The notes under the pieces were generated by a model that ran no database searches, was not told the origin of the DNA, and worked only from the letters and a program-made list of their open reading frames with translations. A stretch of DNA of 64,000 nt from Desulfobacterales bacterium HSG16 (GTDB taxonomy: Bacteria > Desulfobacterota > Desulfobacteria > Desulfobacterales > HSG16): assembly GCA_030377965.1 (NCBI GenBank), contig JAUCGE010000001.1, forward strand, positions 1-64,000, read 5' to 3'. Shown here piece after piece: positions 33,060 to 41,921 of the stretch. The number at the start of each line of letters is the position of its first letter. Position 1 is the first letter of the stretch. Position numbers and translations under genes: made by a program.

Positions 33060-33636
33060 AGTACTTATTTCAACGCTACAAAAAGTCGGGGTATAAATGT
33101 ACTAACATTTATGGATAAAGATAATGATTGCGTACCCTTCTTATTCGAAGGCGGGATCAATTCAGATGTTGTTATCGAATGTTTTAACAGCTTTAGTAAG
33201 ACTCTCACAGAAAAAAATTTGTACTCATGGATAACGCGCCGATTCATAAGGGATGTCAGAGAAAATAATATACCTGGATTGCACAGAATTTTGGTCTGTA
33301 TTCAAGGCGCTGTAAAGGGTGCGTATTCTACATCTTCACCCTTTGCAGCAACGCAGAATACGGGCAAAAAGACAAGCAGGACGGGTGTATTATTTTTTTT
33401 GACTTCCCTAAGAGTAAGAAATTTTTGTCTTGTCTACCCGAATGGCATAAGAAGGGACTTAATATCAAATTTCTTCCCCCGTATTCCCCTGAACTTAATA
33501 TTATTGAGATAATGTGGCGAAAAATGAAATATGAGTGGCTTCCGTTTGAAGCTTACACTTCTTTCAGCAAATTAACAGAATGGATTGAGGAGATATTGTT
33601 AAATTTTGGTTCCCAGTATACAATCGAATTTACATA
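33060..33636 (+). pseudogene. IS630 family transposase remnant
   Basis: Fragments of a DDE transposase: SRGINVLTFMDKDND then FLFEGGINSDVVIECF in one frame, a MDNAPIHKG-like segment in another, and from about 33430 WHKKGLNIKFLPPYSPELNIIEIMWRKMKYEW in the third with the final catalytic Glu region. At least two frameshifts and an insertion around 33302-33395 separate them. The N-terminal helix-turn-helix is missing. Confidence 0.85.
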
Positions 33637-33872
33637 ATGTTAAAAAAAAAATTTTGATTAGGTACTTAGTTTTATAAGCAATTTCAGGTTTCAGTCTGAA
33701 CATCTTCAAATCCGCCCCCTCTTCCCTGTACAGATACCCTAAAAGGTTCAATGCGTCATTGGACTTCGGCCTGCTTGAATTCAATGCCCCGGATGAAAAT
33801 TTTGCCGCTCAACAAAGAAATTCTGAAAAATCAAATTGACCCACTGTACATATCCATGATATACACCATCTT

Positions 33873-34175
33873 ATGGTTACGCTAAATCGAAAAATATCCA
33901 ATTGTACTGGTTTCGAATGGGAGCAAGGTAATATTACCAAGAATTGGGAAAAACATGATGTGTCAACCGGAGAATGTGAACAGATTTTTTTTAATAAACC
34001 CATCGTTGCTCAACGTGATAAAAAGCATTCCAAGCTTGAGAACCGATACTACGCACTTGGCAAAACAGATGTTGATCGACTCCTTTTTCTTGTTTTCACT
34101 ATTCGCAATGATAAAATTAGAATAATTTCCGCTCGTGACATGACTGAGTCGGAAATAGAGAGGTATCTGAAATGA
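33873..34175 (+). CDS. brnT: BrnT family toxin (DUF497)
   Basis: A 100-residue RelE-fold toxin of the BrnT family. Seen: FEWEQGNITKNWEKHDVS (family start FEWDxxKxxxNxxKHGVS), IFFNKP, a lengthened HSKLENRYYALGKT, and FTIRNDKIRIISARDMT with the conserved catalytic-region Arg/Ser. BrnT is a ribonuclease neutralised by the DNA-binding antitoxin encoded next. The stop overlaps the antitoxin ATG (ATGA), toxin first as usual for this family. Confidence 0.9.
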   Translation: MVTLNRKISNCTGFEWEQGNITKNWEKHDVSTGECEQIFFNKPIVAQRDKKHSKLENRYYALGKTDVDRLLFLVFTIRNDKIRIISARDMTESEIERYLK

Positions 34176-34438
34176 AAAAGAAAATACCAAAATTTAGTAG
34201 TGAAGCTGAAGAACAAAAATTTTGGCAGCAAAATGATTCATCAGAATATCTTGATTGGTCAGAAGCGGAGGAAGTACTTTTTTCGAAGTTGAAACCTTCG
34301 ACACGAAAAATATCAATCCGTCTCCCTGAATCAATGATAGAAGAACTTAAATTGTTAGCAAATAAGCGAGATGTTCCTTATCAATCGCTTTTAAAAATTT
34401 TTCTTTCCGAACGTATTAATGCTGAACTAAATCATTAA
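34172..34438 (+). CDS. CopG/BrnA-type antitoxin
   Basis: An 88-residue protein. Residues 1-35 resemble the N-terminal CopG-antitoxin segment (IPKFSSEAEEQKFWQQNDSS) that contacts the toxin; residues 48-85 form a ribbon-helix-helix DNA-binding domain (ISIRLPESMIEELKLLANKRD, YQSLLKIFLSERI). It probably represses its own operon. Coupled to brnT by a 4-nt overlap. Confidence 0.9.
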   Translation: MKKKIPKFSSEAEEQKFWQQNDSSEYLDWSEAEEVLFSKLKPSTRKISIRLPESMIEELKLLANKRDVPYQSLLKIFLSERINAELNH

Positions 34439-34480
34439 TACAACAATAGAAAGGTCTGGTCTTGAATCTTTCAGGCTATC

Positions 34481-34508
34481 CAGGAAAAGGAACAACGCCC
34501 TTTTCCTG
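34481..34508 (-). terminator. Hairpin after sucD, possible terminator
   Basis: Arms CAGGAAAAGG (34481-34490) and CCTTTTCCTG (34499-34508) form a 10-bp stem 40 nt beyond the sucD stop on the minus strand. There is no T-tract, so Rho-independent action is doubtful. Confidence 0.35.
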
Positions 34509-34544
34509 AACAGGAAGAAAGAAATCAAAAAATTGACAAAATAA

Positions 34545-35417
34545 TTATTTAAACGACTCCGCGCAGGCATCGCCCAGAAAGCCAAGATTTTCGCAGACAT
34601 TGATTCCAGCAGCCTTCATGGCTTCTATCTTGCCCTGGCCGGTTCCGCTGTTGCCAGAGATGATAGCGCCAGCATGACCCATGCGGCGGCCTGGAGGAGC
34701 TGTGAGACCTGCGATAAATCCTACTACCGGCTTGGTCATCTTTTCGGTTATGAAATCGGCTGCTTCTTCTTCTGCTGTACCGCCGATTTCTCCTACCATG
34801 ACAACACCTTTTGTTTCTGGATCATTTTGAAAGGCATCAAGGCAGTCGATGAAATTTGTACCGTTTACAGGATCTCCGCCGATTCCGATACAGGTGGTCT
34901 GGCCGATATTCTGCATGGTTAACTGGTGAACTACCTCGTAGGTCAGGGTTCCAGAACGTGAAACCACACCTATGGGGCCGCCCGGCATGTGGATGGGAGC
35001 GGGCATTATGCCTATTTTGCATTCGCCGGGGGTTATGATTCCGGGGCAGTTAGGGCCGATCAGGCGGCAATCCTTATCTTTGATATAATTTTTTACCTTC
35101 ATCATATCCATGACAGGAATGCCTTCGGTTATAGCGATGATCATGCCGATACCGCCGTCGGCTGCTTCCATGACAGCATCGGCTGCAAAGGGCGGGGGGA
35201 CGAAGATCATGGCGCAGTCTGCACCGGTTGTGGCGACAGCGCTTTTTACGCTGTTGAAAACCGGCACATCATCCATTTTCTGGCCGCCTTTTCCGGGTGT
35301 CACACCGGCTACCACCTGGGTCCCGTATGCAACACACTGGCGGGCGTGGAACTGGCCTTCCTTGCCTGTAATGCCCTGAACCAGCACTTTTGTGTTTTTA
35401 TCTACAAATATACTCAC
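34545..35417 (-). CDS. sucD: Succinate-CoA ligase, ADP-forming, alpha subunit
   Basis: A 290-residue succinyl-CoA synthetase alpha subunit. Seen: [20 protein letters not shown] at the start (CoA site), [19 protein letters not shown], and the phospho-histidine segment [14 protein letters not shown] near 245. With SucC it converts succinyl-CoA, ADP and Pi to succinate, CoA and ATP, the energy-conserving step of propionate oxidation in this operon. The start codon is GTG at 35417 behind GAGGAAA. 79 nt downstream of sucC; last gene of the operon. Confidence 0.96.
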   Translation of the reverse strand: MSIFVDKNTKVLVQGITGKEGQFHARQCVAYGTQVVAGVTPGKGGQKMDDVPVFNSVKSAVATTGADCAMIFVPPPFAADAVMEAADGGIGMIIAITEGIPVMDMMKVKNYIKDKDCRLIGPNCPGIITPGECKIGIMPAPIHMPGGPIGVVSRSGTLTYEVVHQLTMQNIGQTTCIGIGGDPVNGTNFIDCLDAFQNDPETKGVVMVGEIGGTAEEEAADFITEKMTKPVVGFIAGLTAPPGRRMGHAGAIISGNSGTGQGKIEAMKAAGINVCENLGFLGDACAESFK

Positions 35418-35496
35418 TGTTATTTCCTCGTAGTTTTTTCATGGGGCCCGGATATTCTTTTAGAAAAGATAAAAATTTCACCGCGTCCCAATATGG

Positions 35497-36663
35497 TTAC
35501 TTGACGATTTCAGCGACTTTTTTCGCAGCATCCTTCAAATCCACGGCTGAAATGAGATTCAGCCCCGAATCTGCCAATATCTTCCGGCCGGCTTCCACGT
35601 TGGTTCCTTCCATGCGAACTATCACAGGAACGTTTATGCCGGTTTTTTCTGCGGCCTGAACGACTCCCTGGGCAAGGGTATCGCATCTTAAGATTCCGCC
35701 GAAGATATTGATCAGAATGCCTTTCACGTTTTTATCGCTCAAGATGATTCTGAAACCGTTTTCCACCATTTCAGCACTCGCTCCGCCCCCAACATCCAGA
35801 AAATTTGCTGGTTCTGCACCGGCCTGTTTGACCAGATCCATAGTGGCCATAGCGAGGCCCGCTCCATTGACCATATTGCCCACATTACCGGAGCCGCCCA
35901 GGTTAATGTAGTTGAGGTTATAGTTTGAAGCTTCGACTTCCAGAGGGTCTTCCTCGTCGGTATCGCGGTATTCGAGAACGTCCTTGTGACGATACAGGGC
36001 GTTGGAATCCACATCTACTTTTGCATCAAGTGCAATTACCTGATCGTCGGCAGTCAACACGAGGGGATTGATCTCGACTAAGGAACAGTCGTATTTTACG
36101 AAAACATTGTAAAGGTTTCCGATAAGTTTTAAAAAAGGCCTCATGGCAGCAGCCGGAATATTCAGCCCGAAAGCCACTTCACGACAGTGATATCCCTGGA
36201 TTCCGAGAAGAGGATCGATAAAGACTTTGATGATCTTTTCCGGAGTTTCCTCAGCTACTTTCTCAATATCCATGCCTCCTGCTTCAGAAGCCATGATAAC
36301 GTTTTGAGCGGTTGCACGATCGGGCAGGATGCTCAAATAAAGTTCTTTGGTAATATTAAGGCCCTGTTCGACAAGCACTTTCTTGACGATCCTGCCTTCG
36401 GGGCCGGTCTGATGTGTGACCAGATTCATGCCGAGGATTTCATTGGCTATGGAGCCTGTTTCTTCGAGGGATTGGGCCAGTTTTACACCGCCGCCTTTTC
36501 CTCTGCCTCCAGCATGGATCTGAGCCTTGACGACAACCGGATAACCTCCGAGTTGTTCAGCCTGTTCCTGTGCTTCTCCCGAAGTAAAAGCCACACCGCC
36601 TTCAGGAACTGGGACATTATGCTTTCTGAACAGCTCCTTTGCCTGGTATTCGTGGATTTTCAT
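35497..36663 (-). CDS. sucC: Succinate-CoA ligase, ADP-forming, beta subunit
   Basis: A 388-residue beta subunit with the ATP-grasp domain. Seen: [20 protein letters not shown] start, [18 protein letters not shown] (nucleotide binding), [17 protein letters not shown], and [21 protein letters not shown] with FLDVGGGAS. All match the family at usual length. ACAGGAG precedes the ATG. Lies 93 nt after the biotin-carrier fusion gene in the methylmalonyl-CoA operon. Confidence 0.96.
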   Translation of the reverse strand: MKIHEYQAKELFRKHNVPVPEGGVAFTSGEAQEQAEQLGGYPVVVKAQIHAGGRGKGGGVKLAQSLEETGSIANEILGMNLVTHQTGPEGRIVKKVLVEQGLNITKELYLSILPDRATAQNVIMASEAGGMDIEKVAEETPEKIIKVFIDPLLGIQGYHCREVAFGLNIPAAAMRPFLKLIGNLYNVFVKYDCSLVEINPLVLTADDQVIALDAKVDVDSNALYRHKDVLEYRDTDEEDPLEVEASNYNLNYINLGGSGNVGNMVNGAGLAMATMDLVKQAGAEPANFLDVGGGASAEMVENGFRIILSDKNVKGILINIFGGILRCDTLAQGVVQAAEKTGINVPVIVRMEGTNVEAGRKILADSGLNLISAVDLKDAAKKVAEIVK

Positions 36664-36756
36664 TCATTATTCTCCTGTTGAAAAATTGATCGATCCGAGC
36701 GGGTTTTTTATACAAAACCCGCCCGTCACGCGCTTTAGCCGAATATAAATTGCAGG

Positions 36757-38817
36757 TTATCCGATAACGCAGAGGGTGTCGCCTTTGGCTACGGAGTCGC
36801 CGCTGTTGTAATTGGTTGACTTGACAGTACCGGAAACAGGAGCAGGCAGGGCATTTTCCATTTTCATGGCTTCGAGTATCACTATTGTGTCTCCTTTTTC
36901 CACTGCATCGCCAACATTCTTTTCATACTTGACGATCATGCCGGGCATGGGTGAAGGCAGAGGTGTGCCGTCCACATCTGCTGCTGCCGGAGCTGCTGCC
37001 GCTGGCTTGGGTGCTGCTGCCGGTTTGGGCGCTGCTTTGGGTGCTGCCGGTGCTACCGGCCTGGGAGGCGCTGGAGCCATCGGCGCTCCTGGTGCAGCCG
37101 GAGCTGCTGGAATCATGCCTGCCGGTTGAGTTGCTGGCATTTGAGCCTGTGCTGCCTGGATATAATCAATGATGGGGGTGCCTCCAACTTCATCAACACC
37201 AACTTCGAAGCATTCATTTTCGACGAATACGTTGAATGTCCTTGCGTTTTCGCTCTTTTCTGGAAGATCGCCAGCTTTTTCGACCAGCTCTCCTGCCTTG
37301 GCTTTTTTGATAATATCGTCAGCTTTTGCCACATCTTCCAGAGTGCGGGGCAAAACTTCAGCAGGAACCGGTTCTTTGCCGTATTTCCACTTGAGGAAAC
37401 GCTTGCCGGTAACAGGATAGATGGCGTATAAAATTTCATCATCCAGATCTACAGCCAGCCCCTTGACATCTTCCTGGGCTTTTGCAAGTTCCGGCTCCAG
37501 AACTTCGGCAGGACGGCAGGTGATGGGTTCTTCTCCTCTTGCATAGCCTTTCAGGGCTTTTTTCTGTACTTCTGCGTTGATCGGTACAGCGGTTTTTCCG
37601 TACAGGCCGTAGCAGAGATCCTTTACCTGACCGGTGATCATTTTGTAGCGTTCGTTTTCGTCATCAAAGAGTACGTTGTTGACAGTCTGGATACCGACAA
37701 TCTGGCTTGTGGGTGTAACCAGGGGAATCTGCCCCAGATCTTTCCTGACCTTCGGAAGTTCTTTGTAAACTTCATCGATCTTGTCCAGAGCATCCATTTC
37801 ACGCAACTGGTTGACCAGGTTGGAAAGCATTCCTCCGGGTGTCTGGTGGAGAAGCACATTGATATCAATGATGGACATCTTGGAGTCGTCAAGAAGGTGC
37901 TTATATTTGGGCATTATCTCTTTTTCGAAGATTTCATTGATCTCTGCCAGTGCCTGGATATCGAATCCAGTGTCCCGGTTGGTTCCGATAAGAGACATGA
38001 CCAGAGGCTCTAAAGCTGCATGGGAGGTTCGGTATGCGTATGGAGACATACATGTGTCGATAATATCGACTCCTGCCTCGATAGCTTTGAGATGACTCAT
38101 GGGCGACATACCGGAAGTAAAATGGCTGTGCAGATGAATAGGAGCTTTGACCTCGGCTTTGATAGCCTTGACCATGTTGAATGCGTCATAGGGAGCTATC
38201 AGTCCGGCCATATCCTTGATACAGATGGTGTCAGCGCCCATTTCTTCGAGAGCTTTGGCCTTGTTTACATAATATTCGAGATTATATACATCACCGCCGA
38301 GCCTGGGTTCTGTCATAGTATAACAGATGCAGCCTTGAAAATGCATTCCAGCTTTTTTGATGGCTTTTACAACGGTCTCAAAGTTTCTGTAGTCGTTAAG
38401 TGCGTCGAAAGTTCTGAATATATCCATGCCGTTTGCAGCGGCTCTGTCCACAAATGCTTCGGCAAGATCGTCAGCATAGTTTCTGTATCCCACAAGATTC
38501 TGCGCTCTGAGCAGCATGGAAAAAGGAGTTTTCTTAAAATATCTTTTAAGAGTTCTGATCCTTTCCCAGGGATCTTCGTTCAGAAATCTGTGCATGGTAT
38601 CGAAAGTTGCGCCGCCCCAGGTTTCAACCGCCCAGAATCCGACCTCGTCCATTTTTTCGGCCACAGGAATCATATCCTCGGTCCGGCCCCTTGTGGCAAA
38701 CAGAGACTGATGCCCGTCACGAAGGCTGATATCCATAATTTTTACCGGATTTTCGGCGGCCGGCCTGTCCTTGTCGTAATTCATCTCGGTCATTTTTACT
38801 TCGATATTGTCGCTCAT
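36757..38817 (-). CDS. Pyruvate/oxaloacetate carboxyltransferase domain fused to biotinyl carrier domain
   Basis: A 686-residue fusion. Residues 20-310: HMGL-like TIM barrel with DISLRDGHQSLFATR, ETWGGATFDTMHRFL and the metal-binding HLHSHFTSG. Then the conserved carboxyltransferase domain (VPGGML-like TPGGMLSNLVNQL, carbamylated-Lys region). Residues about 545-605: Ala/Pro-rich linker. Last 75 residues: biotinyl domain with EAMKMEN, the biotin-Lys site. It equals the 5S plus 1.3S parts of propionibacterial transcarboxylase or the alpha subunit of oxaloacetate decarboxylase. With the 12S-like subunit encoded upstream and no biotin carboxylase here, carboxyl transfer between pyruvate and propionyl-CoA is the likely reaction. 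Confidence 0.93.
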   Translation of the reverse strand: MSDNIEVKMTEMNYDKDRPAAENPVKIMDISLRDGHQSLFATRGRTEDMIPVAEKMDEVGFWAVETWGGATFDTMHRFLNEDPWERIRTLKRYFKKTPFSMLLRAQNLVGYRNYADDLAEAFVDRAAANGMDIFRTFDALNDYRNFETVVKAIKKAGMHFQGCICYTMTEPRLGGDVYNLEYYVNKAKALEEMGADTICIKDMAGLIAPYDAFNMVKAIKAEVKAPIHLHSHFTSGMSPMSHLKAIEAGVDIIDTCMSPYAYRTSHAALEPLVMSLIGTNRDTGFDIQALAEINEIFEKEIMPKYKHLLDDSKMSIIDINVLLHQTPGGMLSNLVNQLREMDALDKIDEVYKELPKVRKDLGQIPLVTPTSQIVGIQTVNNVLFDDENERYKMITGQVKDLCYGLYGKTAVPINAEVQKKALKGYARGEEPITCRPAEVLEPELAKAQEDVKGLAVDLDDEILYAIYPVTGKRFLKWKYGKEPVPAEVLPRTLEDVAKADDIIKKAKAGELVEKAGDLPEKSENARTFNVFVENECFEVGVDEVGGTPIIDYIQAAQAQMPATQPAGMIPAAPAAPGAPMAPAPPRPVAPAAPKAAPKPAAAPKPAAAAPAAADVDGTPLPSPMPGMIVKYEKNVGDAVEKGDTIVILEAMKMENALPAPVSGTVKSTNYNSGDSVAKGDTLCVIG

Positions 38818-38854
38818 TATGTGGTTCTCCTGTTATTCTTATTGAATTAGAAAA

Positions 38855-38910
38855 ATGGCGGGGACGGAACCCCGCTCTACCATTGGGTATTTCATTAATT
38901 GGGAAATCCC
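38855..38910 (-). repeat. Dispersed hairpin repeat, copy D (reverse)
   Basis: On the minus strand it reads GGATTTCCC, AATGAAATACCC and GGTAGAGCGGGGTTCCGTCC up to CCCGCCAT. It sits between the small-subunit stop and the biotin-carrier gene, inside the operon, leaving that gene's own Shine-Dalgarno untouched. Confidence 0.82.
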
Positions 38911-38916
38911 TAAGCG

Positions 38917-39147
38917 TTAAGCGCCGTGAAACGCCTTCATCTGCATCATATTACGCATCTGCATCTGGGACTGACGTCCGCTCATCCCCCACATGTTTAC
39001 CTGAACAGGCGGCATCTGTTGTGTCTGCACCTGTTCAACCACCGGGGCAGAGGACATTGCAGACAGTGCAATTGCAGCCTCTTCTTCGGTCTTGATATAA
39101 TTCATAACCGCTGCTGCTATTGCGGTCATTTTAGCCTTGTTTTCCAT
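38917..39147 (-). CDS. Small Met/Gln-rich subunit of the carboxyltransferase complex
   Basis: A 76-residue protein starting MENKAKMTAIAAAVMNYIKTEEE, a helix with the AAxxNYIKxEE pattern seen in small OadG/epsilon-like subunits of biotin-dependent enzymes but without the membrane anchor. Then a Val/Gln/Pro linker and a Met/Gln-rich C-terminus with repeated M-Q-M. GGAGAG precedes the ATG at 39147; the frame is open further upstream without a site. It lies between the carboxyltransferase and the biotin-carrier gene, so an assembly role is likely. Confidence 0.75.
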   Translation of the reverse strand: MENKAKMTAIAAAVMNYIKTEEEAAIALSAMSSAPVVEQVQTQQMPPVQVNMWGMSGRQSQMQMRNMMQMKAFHGA

Positions 39148-39185
39148 CTGGCTCTCCTGAAAAATAGGTTGATGAAAATTATCTA

Positions 39186-40739
39186 TCAGTGCGGGATGTT
39201 CCCGTGTTTTTTCGGAGGCCTCAGTTCCCGCTTGCCGCACATGGCTTCCAGCGCCTGAATGAGGCGGGGCCTGGTTTCCGAAGGCACAATTACAGCGTCG
39301 ATATAACCACGGGCTGCCGCGCAATATGGATTGGAGAACAATTCTTCATATTCCGCTATTTTTTCTTTCCGTTTTTCCACCTGGTCATCGGCTGCTTTTA
39401 TCTCCCTGCGATGGATGATATTGGCAGCTCCGCCTGCTCCCATAACAGCGATCTGGGCAGAGGGCCATGCAAAGGCCATGTCCGCGCCAAGATCTTTGGA
39501 ACACATGGCAAGATAGGAGCCTCCGTAATCTTTTCTTGTAACAAGCAGAAGTTTCGGGACAGTGGCTTCAGAATAGCTCCACAGAAGTTTTGCACCGTGG
39601 CGTATAATACCGGCCCATTCCTGTTGAGATCCGGGCAGATAACCAGGAACGTCTGCTATTGTCAGCATTGGAATGTTGAATGCATCACAGAAACGGATGA
39701 AACGACTTGCTTTGTCGGAAGCGTCCACATCAAGACATCCGGCCAGAACTGCTGGCTGATTTGCTATAATACCTATGGTTCTGCCCCCAAGACGGGCAAA
39801 GCAGATGAGTATATTAGGAGCAAAAAGTTCGTATGGTTCGAAAAACTCACCGTTATCAACAACGGAACGAATCACGTCTTTCATGTCATATGACTGATTG
39901 GGGTTGTCCGGGATGATTTCATCCAGCGCAGGATCTGTACGATTGGGATCATCTCCGGTATCCACCATTGGAGGGTCTTCCATGTTATTGGCAGGAAGAT
40001 AGGAAAGCATTTCCTTTATTCTGTCCAGAGCATCTTCGTCGTTTTCACAGGCAAAATGGGCAACACCGCTTTTCTGACAATGTGTTATGGCTCCGCCGAG
40101 TTCTTCAAAGGTGATTTCTTCCCCTGTCACGGATTTTATAACTTCAGGGCCTGTGATGAACATGTAACTTGTGTCCTTGACCATGAAAATCCAGTCGGTC
40201 ATGGCTGGAGAATATACAGCGCCGCCTGCATTGGGTCCCATGATAGCTGAAATCTGGGGAATCACGCCTGAAGCTACAGAATTTCTGTAAAATATCTGGC
40301 CAAATCCGGAAAGTGCATCAACGCCTTCCTGGATGCGGGCTCCGCCTGAATCGTTCAAGCCCACTATGGGAGCGCCGGCTTTGAGCGCCAGATCCATGAC
40401 TTTGCAGATCTTTTTTGCATGCATCTCACCAAGGCTTCCTGCCCTGGATGTGAAATCCTGGGAAAAGGCAAAAACCGTCCGGCCATTGACCAGGCCGTGG
40501 CCTGTAATAACACCGTCTGCCGGAACTTCCACCTTTTCCATGTTGAAATTGCCGCAACGATGTGTCACGAACATGTCGATTTCATTAAATGTTCCGGGAT
40601 CGAAAAAATAATCCAGACGTTCCCGGGCGGTCAGTTTTCCCTTTTCCTTATGCCTGGAAACCGCTTTCTCTCCGCCCATCTGCAGGATCTTTTCTTCCCG
40701 ATCCTTCAGATCTTTGATCTTATCCGCCACAATACCCAT
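39186..40739 (-). CDS. Acyl-CoA carboxyltransferase (methylmalonyl-CoA carboxyltransferase 12S / PCC beta type)
   Basis: A 517-residue member of the biotin-dependent carboxyltransferase beta family. Seen: GKLTARERLDYFFDPGTF, GGARIQEGVDAL with GLNDSG (acyl-CoA oxyanion hole), MGPNAGGAVYSPA, and the second half's FARLGGRTIGIIANQPAVLAG, GSQQEWAGIIRHGAKLL and MGAGGAANII (CoA/biotin sites). Specific for propionyl/methylmalonyl-CoA by context: the mutase and epimerase lie in the same operon. I start at the ATG 40739 after AAAGGA, not the TTG two codons earlier. Confidence 0.94.
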   Translation of the reverse strand: MGIVADKIKDLKDREEKILQMGGEKAVSRHKEKGKLTARERLDYFFDPGTFNEIDMFVTHRCGNFNMEKVEVPADGVITGHGLVNGRTVFAFSQDFTSRAGSLGEMHAKKICKVMDLALKAGAPIVGLNDSGGARIQEGVDALSGFGQIFYRNSVASGVIPQISAIMGPNAGGAVYSPAMTDWIFMVKDTSYMFITGPEVIKSVTGEEITFEELGGAITHCQKSGVAHFACENDEDALDRIKEMLSYLPANNMEDPPMVDTGDDPNRTDPALDEIIPDNPNQSYDMKDVIRSVVDNGEFFEPYELFAPNILICFARLGGRTIGIIANQPAVLAGCLDVDASDKASRFIRFCDAFNIPMLTIADVPGYLPGSQQEWAGIIRHGAKLLWSYSEATVPKLLLVTRKDYGGSYLAMCSKDLGADMAFAWPSAQIAVMGAGGAANIIHRREIKAADDQVEKRKEKIAEYEELFSNPYCAAARGYIDAVIVPSETRPRLIQALEAMCGKRELRPPKKHGNIPH

Positions 40740-40848
40740 TATCAATTTCCTTTCATCTGTCCGGTCTGTTAAAGTCCAGATTGATCCGAATTATATAACA
40801 CGTTGTTTGAAAGACGATTTTCTTTCTTACCCGCCTTTCCAATTCTTT

Positions 40849-41832
40849 TCAAGTATTTTCAAGTAAATCAAGTAAAGAGAAAGCAGCTATGGTCGGAGTC
40901 ATAATCCCGCTTTTGACATCCGTTACCATTTGCGGCAGTTTTTCCTTTACATCCGGATGCTTGTAAAAACGATCCCGCAGCCCTTCTTCCACCAGAAACC
41001 ACATCCATTCGAGAGCCTGTCTCCGACGCTTCTGCATCAATTCCTGGGTTTCGGAAAGAGCCTGACGATGGCTTGTGACCGTTTCCCAGATTTTGTCGAT
41101 ACCGGTATGCTCCAGAGAGCTGCATGTAAGCACAGGCGGTGTCCATGTCAGAGTCTCAGGGGTCAGATAATGGAGAGCAGTTTCATATTCGTTTCTTGCC
41201 TGTTCAGCTTTCTGGATATTGTCTCCGTCTGCCTTATTGATAGCTATTGCGTCCGCAATCTCCAGCACCCCTTTTTTTATTCCCTGCAACTGATCTCCGG
41301 CTCCTGCCAGCATCAGCACAAGAAAAAAATCGACCATTGAAGCGACCGTGGTTTCAGACTGACCCACGCCCACGGTCTCGACGATTATCACGTCAAATCC
41401 GGCAGCCTCACAGATCAGCATGGTTTCGCGGGTCTTTCTGGCAACACCTCCAAGGGTTCCCCCCGAAGGCGATGGACGTATAAATGCCCCGTCCTGCACT
41501 GCCAGTTTCTCCATACGGGTCTTGTCGGCCAGAAGGCTTCCCCCGCTTCTCGTTGAGGAAGGATCTACAGCCAGCACGGCAACTTTTTTGCCCATGTTCG
41601 TAAGCATCATGCCAAGACTTTCGACAAAGGTGCTTTTCCCCACACCCGGAACCCCGGTGACACCAAGACGCACAGCCTTTCCCGTAAAGGGGAGCAGAGT
41701 GTCCAGAATCTCTTTTGAGGTATCCTGATGAGCGGGCAGGCTGCTTTCGATCAGAGTAATGGCCTTGGAAAGTACACGTCGATTTCCGCTGCGAACTCCC
41801 TCGACATAAAACCGGATGTCTTGAACCGTCAT
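40849..41832 (-). CDS. meaB: Methylmalonyl-CoA mutase-associated GTPase MeaB
   Basis: A 327-residue G3E-family GTPase that protects and reloads adenosylcobalamin in methylmalonyl-CoA mutase. Seen: Walker A GVTGVPGVGKSTFVESLG, AVDPSSTRSGGSLLADKTRM (with the conserved DPSS and switch), ETVGVGQSET, and NKADGDN as the guanine specificity motif. The ATG at 41832 gives the usual length; a TTG 39 nt upstream is open but lies next to a hairpin. Directly downstream of the mutase gene. Confidence 0.95.
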   Translation of the reverse strand: MTVQDIRFYVEGVRSGNRRVLSKAITLIESSLPAHQDTSKEILDTLLPFTGKAVRLGVTGVPGVGKSTFVESLGMMLTNMGKKVAVLAVDPSSTRSGGSLLADKTRMEKLAVQDGAFIRPSPSGGTLGGVARKTRETMLICEAAGFDVIIVETVGVGQSETTVASMVDFFLVLMLAGAGDQLQGIKKGVLEIADAIAINKADGDNIQKAEQARNEYETALHYLTPETLTWTPPVLTCSSLEHTGIDKIWETVTSHRQALSETQELMQKRRRQALEWMWFLVEEGLRDRFYKHPDVKEKLPQMVTDVKSGIMTPTIAAFSLLDLLENT

Positions 41833-41879
41833 TTTTCTTTTTTTCCAGTTCTGTTTTAAATGCCTGAACAAAATTAAAT

Positions 41880-41907
41880 GGTGGGCAGTGCTTCGCTTTT
41901 GCCCACC
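41880..41907 (-). repeat. Intercistronic hairpin between mutase and meaB
   Basis: Arms GGTGGGCA (41880-41887) and TGCCCACC (41900-41907) with a 12-nt loop. It lies in the 89-nt gap between two operon genes. It might protect or process the mRNA; there is no T-tract. Confidence 0.6.
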
Positions 41908-41921
41908 CTAAATGCAAACGA

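Larger units (their letters stand above)
32918..33666 (+). mobile_element. Decayed IS630-type insertion sequence
   Basis: Terminal inverted repeats AGTACCTGATCA (32918) and TGATTAGGTACT (ending 33666) are flanked on both sides by TA, the target dinucleotide of IS630/Tc1 elements. The 749-bp interior contains transposase fragments in different frames. A different inverted repeat (32948-33034) sits inside the left end. The element is inactive. Confidence 0.8.

Noticed and set aside
36812-37129. Ala/Gly-rich plus-strand frame opposite the biotin-carrier gene
   Set aside because: It is the complement of the Ala/Pro linker, which is GC-rich and so free of stops on both strands.
36757-38817. Pyruvate carboxylase (ATP-dependent)
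   Set aside because: There is no ATP-grasp biotin carboxylase domain in this protein or its neighbours.
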